The notes below the pieces were generated by a model that saw only the letters and a list, made by a program, of their open reading frames with translations, was not told where the DNA came from and made no database searches. This document shows positions 1 to 7,649 of a stretch of DNA of 25,541 bases, piece after piece. This stretch comes from an uncultured Pseudomonadota bacterium (GTDB taxonomy: Bacteria > Pseudomonadota > Alphaproteobacteria > Rs-D84). Position 1 is the stretch's first letter. Each line of letters begins with the position of its first letter. Both the position numbers and the translations under genes were made by a program. Location: contig OMQP01000019.1 in NCBI GenBank assembly GCA_900313285.1, forward strand, positions 1-25,541, in the 5' to 3' direction.

Positions 1-15
1 TTGCCGGTGTTTTTC
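1..15. terminator. Right arm and T-tract of a terminator hairpin cut by the window edge
   Basis: The first bases, TTGCCGGTGTTTTT, match the right arm and T-run of the complete hairpin between pal and parB (5852-5877). Only one arm is visible, so the hairpin cannot be proven. Its position just past the rpsO stop suggests a bidirectional terminator that ends the xseB-mutS-truB-rpsO transcript and possibly a convergent gene outside the window. Confidence 0.5.
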
Positions 16-32
16 TATAATTTTTTAAAAAA

Positions 33-305
33 TTATTTACGCAGACCTAATTTTTTAATCAGTTCTTCGTATTCAGACACATTGCGATCTTTGATGTATG
101 CCAATAATTTCTTACGGCGGTTAACCATCAATAACAATCCACGTTTTGAATGTTCGTCTTTGTGGTTGTTTTTCATGTGTTCTGTCAAATTGCGAATGCG
201 TTCTGTTAAAACTGCAACCTGGGATGCAGCAGAACCACCATTGTCATGTTCGCTTGTTTTAAAAGCTTTGACTAATTCGCTTTTCTTTTCTTTTGTTACG
301 GACAT
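33..305 (-). CDS. rpsO: 30S ribosomal protein S15
   Basis: Encodes ribosomal protein S15, a primary 16S rRNA-binding protein of the small subunit platform. The 90-residue product has the usual S15 length and the family's features: a basic N-terminus (MSVTKEKK), the EHDNGGSAASQVAVLTERI region, the H-x-KDEHSKRGLL stretch and a C-terminal IKKLGLRK. The start is an ATG at 305 with an AAGGAAAA Shine-Dalgarno about eight bases upstream. It is the last gene of a minus-strand run xseB-mutS-truB-rpsO, 16 bases after the truB stop. In many bacteria rpsO is followed directly by pnp; here pnp lies about 11 kb away in the opposite orientation. Confidence 0.97.
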   Translation of the reverse strand: MSVTKEKKSELVKAFKTSEHDNGGSAASQVAVLTERIRNLTEHMKNNHKDEHSKRGLLLMVNRRKKLLAYIKDRNVSEYEELIKKLGLRK

Positions 306-321
306 TATATTTTCCTTTTGT

Positions 322-1191
322 TTATATTGTTCGTTTTGGCTTTAACGTTTGATTCGATATGCGCCCTATTCCAACAAATGTTTCGTTCGAATAAACGCGA
401 TACAAACCATCGGTTTTTGCCACCTGGATAAATCCACCGTGTTTATATAATTCGATGTCTTTATCGTCCAGATTGATTACCGGAATGTCCCCCAGTGCAC
501 AATCGGGCGTCAATAAATATTTATCGACAGCGCACCCATTATTAACCAGATTTTCCAAAAAATCAAGTTTTACCGCGTTTTTTATGTCAAAACCGTTTGT
601 TAATGTTCGTCGAATATATGTTGTTGTGGCAACTGAACCACATAATTTTGCAATATCACGAACAATGGATCGAACGTATGTTCCACGACTGCAACGAACC
701 CTGAAATTGTATTCTTCCCCGTTTTTACCGGTATATTCCAATTCATAAATAGTTATTTTACGCGGTTCTATATCGACATTTTCACCCCTGCGGGCCAATT
801 CATATGCGCGTTTGCCGTTTATATGGACTGCCGAAAAAGCCGGCGGAATTTGCTCGATTTCACCAGTTAATTTTTGTACAGCTGATTTAATTTCGTTTTC
901 ATTTGGAATAATATTTGATTCGGCGGTTTTATTTCCGGTTATATCCAAAGAATCGGTTTCAATGCCAAAACGAAGCCCGAACAAATATTCTTTTTCGTTT
1001 CGATTTATTTCTTCAATAAACGGAATCATTTTTGTCGCGTTGCCAATCATAACAGGCAAAACCCCGGTTGCCATTGGGTCCAATGTCCCAATATGACCAA
1101 ATTTTTTTTCACCAAATATTTTTACAATACGGTGCCCGGCTGTTCGACTGAACATGCCCGAATCTTTATCTAAAATTACGATTCCATCCAT
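322..1191 (-). CDS. truB: tRNA pseudouridine(55) synthase TruB
   Basis: Converts U55 in the T-loop of tRNAs to pseudouridine. The catalytic segment HIGTLDPMATGVLPV lies near the N-terminus, and its Asp is the nucleophile (residue 38 from the chosen start). The later segments VHINGKRAYELARRGE and VRCSRGTYVRSI are also typical of TruB. I chose ATG at 1191, which follows the mutS TAA by one base. An in-frame TTG at 1200 would add three residues and overlap mutS. No Shine-Dalgarno is evident for either, so translation is probably coupled to mutS. The 289-residue length fits bacterial TruB with a short C-terminal domain. rpsO follows after 16 bases, preserving the common truB-rpsO pairing. Confidence 0.95.
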   Translation of the reverse strand: MDGIVILDKDSGMFSRTAGHRIVKIFGEKKFGHIGTLDPMATGVLPVMIGNATKMIPFIEEINRNEKEYLFGLRFGIETDSLDITGNKTAESNIIPNENEIKSAVQKLTGEIEQIPPAFSAVHINGKRAYELARRGENVDIEPRKITIYELEYTGKNGEEYNFRVRCSRGTYVRSIVRDIAKLCGSVATTTYIRRTLTNGFDIKNAVKLDFLENLVNNGCAVDKYLLTPDCALGDIPVINLDDKDIELYKHGGFIQVAKTDGLYRVYSNETFVGIGRISNQTLKPKRTI

Positions 1192-1192
1192 A

Positions 1193-3700
1193 TTATTCAA
1201 ATAATGATAATTGTGGTTTTGGGTTTTCTTCGTTAACCATCGGTTTTACAGATGATTTTTCTTTTTTAATTATCGGTGTATGCGCTTTTTCGTTTTCCAG
1301 ATTTTCCAAAACGTTTTCAGCGCGTTCAACAATCTTTGCCGGCATGCCCGCCATTTTAGCCACGGCAATACCATATGAACGGTTTGCGACACCTGGAATA
1401 ATTTTATGTAAAAATACTATGTCATTATTATGTTCGCGAACATCGATAGTTAAACATGAAACATTTGTTAAATTTTCATCCCTGACCAAACCAGTCAATT
1501 CATGATAATGTGTTGCAAATAATGTGCGTGCACCCAACGCATTTATGTATTCCAAAACGGCCTGGGCAATTGCCATACCGTCAAAAGTAGATGTTCCGCG
1601 CCCTATTTCATCAAATATAATGAAAGATTGTTTTGTCGCACGATTTAAAATGTTTGCTGTTTCAACCATTTCAACCATAAATGTTGATTGGCCTGCTGCC
1701 AAATTATCAGATGCCCCAACGCGCGAAAATAATTGGTCGCAAATACCAATTGTCGCAGATTTTGCAGGAACAAAAGATCCCAAATGTGCCAACACCACCA
1801 ATATCGCATTTTGACGCAGATATGTTGATTTACCGGCCATGTTTGGACCTGTTAATAAAGCAACTGGTTCTTGGTTTAAATCACAATTATTTTTTACGAA
1901 TTTATTTCCATTGTGACGTAATGCTTCTTCGATAACCGGATGACGTCCACCAACAATATTAAATTCACATGAATTTGTTATTTCTGGACGAACCCATGAA
2001 TGCAAATCTGCGATTTTTGCCAACGAATTCCAAACGTCTACATCAGCCACTAAATCTGCCGTATTCATCAAATCTTTTGAAATCTCACGAATGTGTTCAA
2101 TCAGTTTATCTATGATTTCATTTTCAATTGCAGATGATTTTTCAGACGCGCTGCGAATATCGTTGTCTAAATCTATCAAACGTGATGTTGTAAAACGTAC
2201 ATTGCCGGTCATTGTTTGACGATGTATAAAACCGGAATCATTTGCCATCATTGTATCTGCACGAGATGATGGAACCTCTATAAAATATCCCAGTACAGTA
2301 TTGTATTTAATTTTTAATGTGTTTATACCGGTTTGTTTTATATATTCGGCCTGTAATTCAGCGATAGTTTCCATTGCGCCGTTCGATAATTTTCGCATAT
2401 TATCAAGTGCAGCATCAAATCCAGTTTTAATTACATTACCGTCCCTGAAAAATGTAGGCAAATCATCATTTAATGCGCAGTTCAATTCGTGTGCAAAATT
2501 ATCATGCGTATCGATTTGTGCGAATTTTTCGGCTAATTCCGTATCTAATTTTTTACCAACATTTTTTATAGTATCCAGTACCAGTAAAAATTCAGAAATA
2601 TTTTTTAAATCACGTGGCGTTCCGCGTCCAGACATCAAACGTGATAATGCGCGATTCACATCAGGTGTGCGTGATAAAACAGAATTTATTTCGGACATTA
2701 ATGCATGATTGGTTAATAAATGTCCAATATGTTCCTGGCGTTTCAAAATGACATCTTTATCCCCAGGCAGAGTACGCAAATAAGAACGCAATTTACGCGC
2801 ACCACTTGCAGTTTTTGTTTTATCTATTACATCCAATAAACATGCACCACCATCGTTTATTGGTGCGTCTATTTCCAAACTTTTCCATGTAGATGAATCT
2901 ATGATTAACTGACGTCCAGATTTAAAAGAATACGGTGCGCGAAACGATATATTTGCACCACGTTGAGTATTGAATAAATATCCTGCAAGTAATGTTATGG
3001 CGTTTGCATTTTCTGAGTTATCAGAACGAATATTTCCACCAAACACATGCGTGACAATCAAATTTATATCAGAACGCAAATAAAGCTTTTCATAAACAGG
3101 TGTGGTTTTATATATTTCGCGTAGATTTTTTATTGTTTCATTTTCTGCATCTTTTTCAGGATAAATTATTTCCGCAGGATTTATACGAATCATATCATCA
3201 AACACAGAATCCGTTTCGCCAATAAAAAATTCACCTGTTGAAATATCACAACCTGCTAAATCAAATTTTGATTCGCCTGTTGGTACAATAGAAATCAAAA
3301 AATTAGATTTAGATGGTGTTAATAAGTTTTCATCTGTCAATGTTCCTGGGGTTAAAACACGTACAATTTTTCTTTCAATGAATTTATGTCCGCGTTCTTT
3401 GGCTTGCGCTGGAGTTTCCATTTGTTCAACCAGTGCAACTTTGAATCCGCTTTTAACCAATCGTCCAAAATAATTATCAGATGCATGCCATGGAATCCCA
3501 CACATTGGAACGTTTACACCAAAACCATCTGTCCCACGATGTGTTAAAACCAAAGATAATGTTTCGCTAATTGTTTTTGCATCTTCAAAAAATGCTTCAT
3601 AAAAATCACCCAAACGGAACATCAAAAGCGCGTCTGGATTTTCCGCTTTCATATCAACATATTGTTGCATAACCGGGGATAATTTATTTTTTTCAGCCAT
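1193..3700 (-). CDS. mutS: DNA mismatch repair protein MutS
   Basis: Recognises base mismatches and small loops and starts methyl-independent or MutL-dependent repair. The 835-residue product is full length for MutS1. The N-terminal mismatch-reading domain has the Phe-x-Glu motif in RLGDFYEAF (F33, E35). The ATPase domain has Walker A GPNMAGKS at residues 618-625, followed by the ABC-type segments FDEIGRGTSTFDG (Walker B and D-loop) and ATHYHEL. It ends with PQLSLFE. The ATG at 3700 follows the xseB stop by two bases. MutS within an xseB-mutS-truB-rpsO operon is not the usual context; xseB is more often beside genes of isoprenoid synthesis. Confidence 0.98.
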   Translation of the reverse strand: MAEKNKLSPVMQQYVDMKAENPDALLMFRLGDFYEAFFEDAKTISETLSLVLTHRGTDGFGVNVPMCGIPWHASDNYFGRLVKSGFKVALVEQMETPAQAKERGHKFIERKIVRVLTPGTLTDENLLTPSKSNFLISIVPTGESKFDLAGCDISTGEFFIGETDSVFDDMIRINPAEIIYPEKDAENETIKNLREIYKTTPVYEKLYLRSDINLIVTHVFGGNIRSDNSENANAITLLAGYLFNTQRGANISFRAPYSFKSGRQLIIDSSTWKSLEIDAPINDGGACLLDVIDKTKTASGARKLRSYLRTLPGDKDVILKRQEHIGHLLTNHALMSEINSVLSRTPDVNRALSRLMSGRGTPRDLKNISEFLLVLDTIKNVGKKLDTELAEKFAQIDTHDNFAHELNCALNDDLPTFFRDGNVIKTGFDAALDNMRKLSNGAMETIAELQAEYIKQTGINTLKIKYNTVLGYFIEVPSSRADTMMANDSGFIHRQTMTGNVRFTTSRLIDLDNDIRSASEKSSAIENEIIDKLIEHIREISKDLMNTADLVADVDVWNSLAKIADLHSWVRPEITNSCEFNIVGGRHPVIEEALRHNGNKFVKNNCDLNQEPVALLTGPNMAGKSTYLRQNAILVVLAHLGSFVPAKSATIGICDQLFSRVGASDNLAAGQSTFMVEMVETANILNRATKQSFIIFDEIGRGTSTFDGMAIAQAVLEYINALGARTLFATHYHELTGLVRDENLTNVSCLTIDVREHNNDIVFLHKIIPGVANRSYGIAVAKMAGMPAKIVERAENVLENLENEKAHTPIIKKEKSSVKPMVNEENPKPQLSLFE

Positions 3701-3702
3701 AT

Positions 3703-3906
3703 TTATTCACCGGCATTTGTCACTTTCAATGTTTCGATTTTTAATTCTGCTTCTTTCAATAATTGTTCACAATAGGCCTTTAATTTAATGCCTTTTTCGT
3801 ATGCAGCGACAGAATCAGCCAAAGGCATTTCGCCAGATTCCATTTTTTGAACAAGTTCTGTTAATTGTTTATATGCTTCTTCGAAAGAAAGTTTATTTGA
3901 ATCCAT
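3703..3906 (-). CDS. xseB: Exodeoxyribonuclease VII small subunit
   Basis: Small subunit of exonuclease VII, which with XseA degrades single-stranded DNA to oligonucleotides. The 67-residue product is family-typical: LSFEEAYKQLTELVQKMESGEMPL, then an ADSVAAYEKGIKL segment and a helical, charged tail. The reading frame stays open to 3987, but I place the start at ATG 3906. It has an AAAAGGAC Shine-Dalgarno seven bases upstream, begins exactly where XseB homologues begin, and lies downstream of a good promoter at 3931-3959. It is the first gene of the operon with mutS, truB and rpsO. The large subunit XseA is not in the window. Confidence 0.93.
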   Translation of the reverse strand: MDSNKLSFEEAYKQLTELVQKMESGEMPLADSVAAYEKGIKLKAYCEQLLKEAELKIETLKVTNAGE

Positions 3907-3930
3907 ATTTTGTCCTTTTAAGATGAAATT

Positions 3931-3959
3931 ACAATACTGCAAAAAAACATAATTTGCAA
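3931..3959 (-). promoter_or_regulatory. Promoter of the xseB-mutS-truB-rpsO operon
   Basis: On the minus strand TTGCAA (3959-3954) and TATTGT (3936-3931) are separated by exactly 17 bases, a plausible sigma70-type promoter. It lies between the infC terminator and the xseB Shine-Dalgarno. Predicted from sequence only. Confidence 0.6.
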
Positions 3960-3973
3960 CAAATAAACATACT

Positions 3974-3996
3974 AAAAAACCGCCCAAATGGGCGGT
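3974..3996 (-). terminator. Rho-independent terminator of infC
   Basis: ACCGCCCA/TGGGCGGT forms an eight-base-pair perfect inverted repeat (3979-3986 with 3989-3996). On the minus strand it is followed by a run of T. It begins three bases after the infC stop codon, so infC transcription should end here before xseB. Confidence 0.85.
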
Positions 3997-3998
3997 GT

Positions 3999-4547
3999 TT
4001 ATTTTGTTGGCGCAATCATTATAGATTTTGTTCGATCGTCTGGTTTTGATTTTGATTCCAATGTTCCTTTGTCACCAATCAGTTCAACGATATGTTCAAA
4101 TAAACCCTGGATAGAATCGCGACCACGCGCCAAAACTTTTTTATTACCCTTGGTCATGACAGAAATTTTTACCTTGTTGCCTTCGCCCAAGAATTCAAAA
4201 ACTTTTTTCAATTTGATATTCAAATCATTTTCTTCAATGAACGGCTTTACCCATACATCTTTGATTTCAATGCTTTTTTGTTTTTTGCGTGCTTCACTTG
4301 CGCGTTTTTTCTGTTCATATTTGTATTTGCCATAATCCATTATTTTTACTAATACTGGGGTTGCGCTGGCATTTATTTCAACCAAATCAAGCCCCATATC
4401 ATATGCCATATTTAATGCGGCACTCGTGTCCATTGTACCAAGATTTTGGCCGTCTTGACTTATTACTTGAACAGATTTTGCAAATATTTTCTCGTTCATA
4501 CGTGGGCCCATGTCGCGCCCTTTCGCATTATTCATATTAGTTTTAAT
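3999..4547 (-). CDS. infC: Translation initiation factor IF-3, with an AUU start codon
   Basis: IF-3 binds the 30S subunit, prevents premature 50S joining and checks the initiation codon. The sequence shows the N-terminal GPRMNEKIFAKSVQVI segment, the DLVEINASATPVLVKIMDYGKYKYEQKK linker and the C-terminal domain ending RTKSIMIAPTK. The first in-frame ATG (4535) has its AAAGGAG Shine-Dalgarno 19 bases away, too far. An in-frame ATT at 4547-4545 sits seven bases after that AAAGGAG. I therefore take ATT as the start, giving 182 residues. E. coli infC likewise uses AUU, allowing IF-3 to repress its own translation. The usual partners rpmI and rplT do not follow; a terminator does. Confidence 0.93.
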   Translation of the reverse strand: MKTNMNNAKGRDMGPRMNEKIFAKSVQVISQDGQNLGTMDTSAALNMAYDMGLDLVEINASATPVLVKIMDYGKYKYEQKKRASEARKKQKSIEIKDVWVKPFIEENDLNIKLKKVFEFLGEGNKVKISVMTKGNKKVLARGRDSIQGLFEHIVELIGDKGTLESKSKPDDRTKSIMIAPTK

Positions 4548-4591
4548 AGTCGTGCTCCTTTAATAACTTACGGGGAAATTATTAAATATTT

Positions 4592-5335
4592 TTACGGGTT
4601 TTTCAACAATTTTTGAATATTTTGTAATGCAGCCCAAACATCTTTCTTTGCGCTGGGTTTTAAAATAAGATAATTTGGATGATATATTGGAATAATTGTA
4701 TATCCGTGTTCGGATTCAATGTTGTTTCCATGTGCTGATATTAAATTAGTATTTGCTATTTCATTCGCGGCTAATGTCCCAAATGTCACCACGACACGCG
4801 GGGATAACATTTCAATAATTTTATTAACAAACGGTAAAGATAAATCTATTTCTTCTTTGCTAGGGGTGCGACCACCAGGTGTGCGCCAAAAAAGCAGCGG
4901 TATAATAGATACATTTTCGCGCGACATGTCAATAGCAGACAGCATTTTATCGACCATTTCACCGGCGTTTCCTGACAATATTTTTCCTGACAAGTCATCG
5001 TCTGTGCTTGGTAAATCTGTAATTATAACCAGGCCATTCGGTTTTGTTGCTATGTTTGGCATAACTACATTCGTTGCACCATTACGCAGCGGATGATTAA
5101 ATTCCCCAATCATTCGTAACAACGAATCGATATCGTTAGGACGTGTCACCATAGATTTTACAGTTTCGATTGTTATTGGTGCGGCCGGTGGAACTATGAT
5201 AGGTGTCCCACCAACACGATTTGTTTGAAAAGTTTGTTGAACCGGGGCGCGTTTTATATCTGATTTTGTGGGCGTTTCATTAATCTCCCAGCGAACACCA
5301 GCCATATTCAAATCTTCCAAACTATAATTTCCCAT
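4592..5335 (-). CDS. Uracil-DNA glycosylase family 4-like protein lacking the Fe-S cysteines
   Basis: The 247-residue protein follows the layout of alphaproteobacterial family-4 uracil-DNA glycosylases: a variable N-terminus, FNHPLRNGATNVV (family: F-x-x-C-x-L-x-x-x-A-x-x-x-V), a glycosylase core, LLFWRTPGGRTPS (residues 148-159) and IYHPNYLI with His219. Two things are unusual. The protein contains no cysteine at all, although the family normally binds a 4Fe-4S cluster through four. The catalytic GEAPG motif reads TDLPS (106-110). It may be a degenerate glycosylase, a DNA-binding remnant, or an enzyme that works without the cluster. The ATG at 5335 has AAGGGAT upstream. infC follows closely (44 bases), so the two may be cotranscribed. 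Family assignment is fairly sure, activity is not. Confidence 0.8.
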   Translation of the reverse strand: MGNYSLEDLNMAGVRWEINETPTKSDIKRAPVQQTFQTNRVGGTPIIVPPAAPITIETVKSMVTRPNDIDSLLRMIGEFNHPLRNGATNVVMPNIATKPNGLVIITDLPSTDDDLSGKILSGNAGEMVDKMLSAIDMSRENVSIIPLLFWRTPGGRTPSKEEIDLSLPFVNKIIEMLSPRVVVTFGTLAANEIANTNLISAHGNNIESEHGYTIIPIYHPNYLILKPSAKKDVWAALQNIQKLLKNP

Positions 5336-5345
5336 GTTTTATCCC

Positions 5346-5374
5346 TTGCTTTTCAACAATTCTTAGTATAGAAT
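5346..5374 (+). promoter_or_regulatory. Promoter of pal
   Basis: TTGCTT (5346-5351) and TAGAAT (5369-5374) with 17-base spacing. The predicted transcript begins near 5381, just ahead of a small hairpin (CTTGAG 5379-5384 with CTCAAG 5394-5399) whose right arm runs into the pal Shine-Dalgarno AAGGGAG. Confidence 0.6.
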
Positions 5375-5410
5375 ATAACTTGAGCAACAAAAACTCAAGG
5401 GAGTATTTTC

Positions 5411-5827
5411 ATGAAAATAGTAAATTTTGCTTTATTAGCTGGTGTTGCTGGATTGTTGGCCGCTTGCGGTGGATCCAGTGTAGTTGAACCTTCTGATTTG
5501 AATAACCAACGTGTTTTCTTTGCATTTAATTCTGCAGAAATTTCTGACGAAGCAAATGACAACTTGTTGGGTCAATCTTTGTATATGAAACATCACGAAG
5601 ATACAAAAATCCAAATCGCTGGTAACTGCGACGAACGTGGTTCTACAGAATACAACTTGGCATTGGGTGCACGTCGTGCAAATGCTGCAAAAGCAGTATT
5701 GGTTAAAGATGGTATAGCTCCATCTCGTATCTCTACTATCTCTTATGGTAAAGAACGCCCATTGGTCAAAGGTACAGGCGAAAGCGTTTGGAAATACAAT
5801 CGTAACGCAACAACAACAGTTAAATAA
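5411..5827 (+). CDS. pal: Peptidoglycan-associated lipoprotein Pal (OmpA-like)
   Basis: Outer-membrane lipoprotein that anchors the envelope by binding diaminopimelate in peptidoglycan. The signal peptide ends in the lipobox LLAAC, giving lipidated Cys19 as the mature N-terminus. An OmpA-like domain fills residues 33-130, with the binding motif NCDERGSTEYNLALGARRA (D74 and R89 correspond to the diaminopimelate-contacting Asp and Arg). At 138 residues it is slightly shorter than typical Pal. The ATG at 5411 has AAGGGAG eight bases upstream. In most alphaproteobacteria pal follows tolB; here it stands alone with its own promoter and terminator, so the Tol partners must be elsewhere. It could be another OmpA-family lipoprotein, but Pal is the best fit. 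Confidence 0.9.
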   Translation: MKIVNFALLAGVAGLLAACGGSSVVEPSDLNNQRVFFAFNSAEISDEANDNLLGQSLYMKHHEDTKIQIAGNCDERGSTEYNLALGARRANAAKAVLVKDGIAPSRISTISYGKERPLVKGTGESVWKYNRNATTTVK

Positions 5828-5844
5828 TGTTAACTTTTGTTAAT

Positions 5845-5877
5845 TAAAAAAACACCGGCATTTGCCGGTGTTTTTTT
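5845..5877. terminator. Bidirectional terminator between pal and parB
   Basis: ACACCGGCA (5852-5860) pairs with TGCCGGTGT (5863-5871), flanked by an A-run on the left and a T-run on the right. It can therefore end both the rightward pal transcript and the leftward parAB transcript. Confidence 0.9.
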
Positions 5878-5883
5878 ATTATT

Positions 5884-6759
5884 TTATTTGGATAATTTAT
5901 TTATCAAATCTTCCATTTGAACCCGATTCGAAAAAGATATTACAAATTGCCCTGCTCCACCACGTTTTTCGCGTAATTTTACAGTTGCATCTAAATGTTT
6001 TGATAATTTAGATTCTATTTTTGCAACGTATGCAGAATCAAGGGTGTTTTGATTGAATGTGCGACTTGATTTAGAACGATTGGTTTGTTTTACATGGTTT
6101 TGGGTTTCTGCAACGGTTAATTTGTTATTTATAATATCGTGTGCCAAAGATTCTGGATCGTCAGATACAGCAATAGTACGGGCGTGTGATGCAGATATAC
6201 GTCCTTCTTTTATAAGCGCTTTGACTGATTCTGGCAGTGAATTTATACGCATTAAATTTCGTATATAACTTTCAGATTTTCCAATCAGTTTTGAGACGTC
6301 CGCTAATTCATATCCACATTTTTCCATCAGATTTTGATATGCCTGGGCTTCTTCTATTGGATTAAGGTTTTCGCGTTGAACATTTTCAATCAGTGCGATT
6401 TCCATTGCGTTATTATCAGATAATGTTTTTACCAATGCAGGTATTTCTGATAATCCCGCCATTTGTGCAGCGCGATATCTGCGCTCCCCTGCTACGATTT
6501 CATAAAGATACGGTTTGTTTTGTACTGTGCGCAGGATAATAGGAACCAAAACCCCCTGCTCTTTAATAGATTCAGATAAATCATGTAATTCTTTTTCATC
6601 AAAAGTTTTACGTGGCTGATCTGGATTTGGACTGATTTGAACCAAAGGAATTGGTTTTACTACAACGCGTTCGGTGCCTGTTAACACAGAAATATCAGGT
6701 GCAATTCCCATTTCTTCATTTAATTGTGCAAGTGATTTTCCAAGAAATTTTGATGACAT
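5884..6759 (-). CDS. parB: Chromosome-partitioning protein ParB
   Basis: ParB binds parS sites near the origin, spreads along DNA as a CTP-dependent clamp and is moved by the ParA ATPase. The 291-residue protein has the N-terminal CTP-binding ParB/Srx domain with the box GERRYRAA (91-98) and ENVQREN (125-131). A helix-turn-helix follows (DVSKLIGKSESYIRNLMRI, about 154-172), and the C-terminal dimerisation segment ends MEDLINKLSK. The ATG at 6759 lies one base after the parA stop, with AAAAAGGAA as ribosome-binding site, so parA and parB form one operon. A parS-like palindrome lies upstream of the operon at 7629-7644. Confidence 0.97.
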   Translation of the reverse strand: MSSKFLGKSLAQLNEEMGIAPDISVLTGTERVVVKPIPLVQISPNPDQPRKTFDEKELHDLSESIKEQGVLVPIILRTVQNKPYLYEIVAGERRYRAAQMAGLSEIPALVKTLSDNNAMEIALIENVQRENLNPIEEAQAYQNLMEKCGYELADVSKLIGKSESYIRNLMRINSLPESVKALIKEGRISASHARTIAVSDDPESLAHDIINNKLTVAETQNHVKQTNRSKSSRTFNQNTLDSAYVAKIESKLSKHLDATVKLREKRGGAGQFVISFSNRVQMEDLINKLSK

Positions 6760-6760
6760 T

Positions 6761-7534
6761 TTAATTCCTTTTTTCTAATGCGTTAACAACTTCTGTTGCA
6801 ACGCGCAGATATGCTTGGGCACCAGTTGATTTAAAATCATAAAAAAGTGCCGGTTTTCCGTGACTTGGTGCTTCTGAGACACGAACATTACGTGGTACGA
6901 CAGTTTTGAAAACTTTGTCGCCAAATGTGTTTCGAACATCGTCTTCGACTGCACGCGTAAGGCCAAGCTTTTTATCATACATTGTTAAAACCATGCCCAG
7001 AATATCAAGTTCTGGATTCCATTTTTGTTGTATTGCGTTAATTGTGGAAAGCAGATGTTGTACGCCTTCTAATGCAAAGAATTCACATTGAAGCGGTATA
7101 ATTACATAATCTGATGCGGTTAACGCATTTATTGTTAACATACCTAAATTTGGCGGACAATCTATAAGTATATAATCATAATTATCTTTTATTGGATTCA
7201 GTGCATCAAGCAATCTGTATTCACGTCTGTCTAAATCTAATAAATCTAATTCTGCGCCGGCTAATTTAGCAGAAGCAGGCAACAAATGCATATTAGGTAC
7301 TGATGTGGTCAAAATATTTTCTGCAGCACTGGCTGTGCCCATTATTACGCCGTATACGCTTTGTTTATGTGATGCGCGGACAAACCCAAGTCCTGTTCCA
7401 GCATTGCCTTGTGAATCTAAATCAATCAGAAGTACACGCTTTTTTATAGCTGCCAATGAAGCGGCTATATTTATTGCTGTTGTTGTTTTACCAACACCAC
7501 CTTTTTGATTTGCAAATGAAATAATTTTTGCCAT
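6761..7534 (-). CDS. parA: Chromosome-partitioning ATPase ParA (Soj family)
   Basis: Deviant-Walker ATPase that binds the nucleoid and drives segregation of ParB-parS complexes. The N-terminus MAKIISFANQKGGVGKTTTA holds the P-loop with both the signature Lys11 and Lys16. VLLIDLDSQGNAG and YILIDCPPNLG are the next conserved blocks, and VVPRNVRVSEAPSHGKPA is the characteristic C-terminal one. The open frame extends to 7588, but ATG 7534 is correct: it has AAAGGA nine bases upstream, is the start position in homologues, and the likely promoter (7560-7588) overlaps the extension. Length 257 residues, normal for chromosomal ParA. The order rsmG-parA-parB is the classic conserved one, although mnmG is not upstream of rsmG. 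Confidence 0.97.
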   Translation of the reverse strand: MAKIISFANQKGGVGKTTTAINIAASLAAIKKRVLLIDLDSQGNAGTGLGFVRASHKQSVYGVIMGTASAAENILTTSVPNMHLLPASAKLAGAELDLLDLDRREYRLLDALNPIKDNYDYILIDCPPNLGMLTINALTASDYVIIPLQCEFFALEGVQHLLSTINAIQQKWNPELDILGMVLTMYDKKLGLTRAVEDDVRNTFGDKVFKTVVPRNVRVSEAPSHGKPALFYDFKSTGAQAYLRVATEVVNALEKRN

Positions 7535-7559
7535 TTTTAATAATCCTTTCATTAAAAAC

Positions 7560-7588
7560 AGCATATAAAATAGTAAAAAAATAGTCAA
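7560..7588 (-). promoter_or_regulatory. Promoter of parAB
   Basis: Minus-strand TTGACT (7588-7583) and TATGCT (7565-7560) are 17 bases apart. The predicted start of transcription leaves a leader of about 20 bases that holds the parA Shine-Dalgarno. Confidence 0.55.
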
Positions 7589-7628
7589 TATAAATATTAA
7601 AATATAGTAAAAACAATGGGTTGTTTAT

Positions 7629-7644
7629 AATTTCATGTGAAATA
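7629..7644. promoter_or_regulatory. parS-like palindrome upstream of parAB
   Basis: The site reads AATTTCATGTGAAATA. Its core TTTCATGTGAAA differs at one base from the TTTCACGTGAAA core of the bacterial parS consensus, and the 16-mer matches the consensus TGTTTCACGTGAAACA at 12 positions. It lies in the rsmG-parA intergenic region, beside the genes whose products use parS. It could be a degenerate functional parS site or an operator for parAB. Confidence 0.5.
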
Positions 7645-7649
7645 AATCT

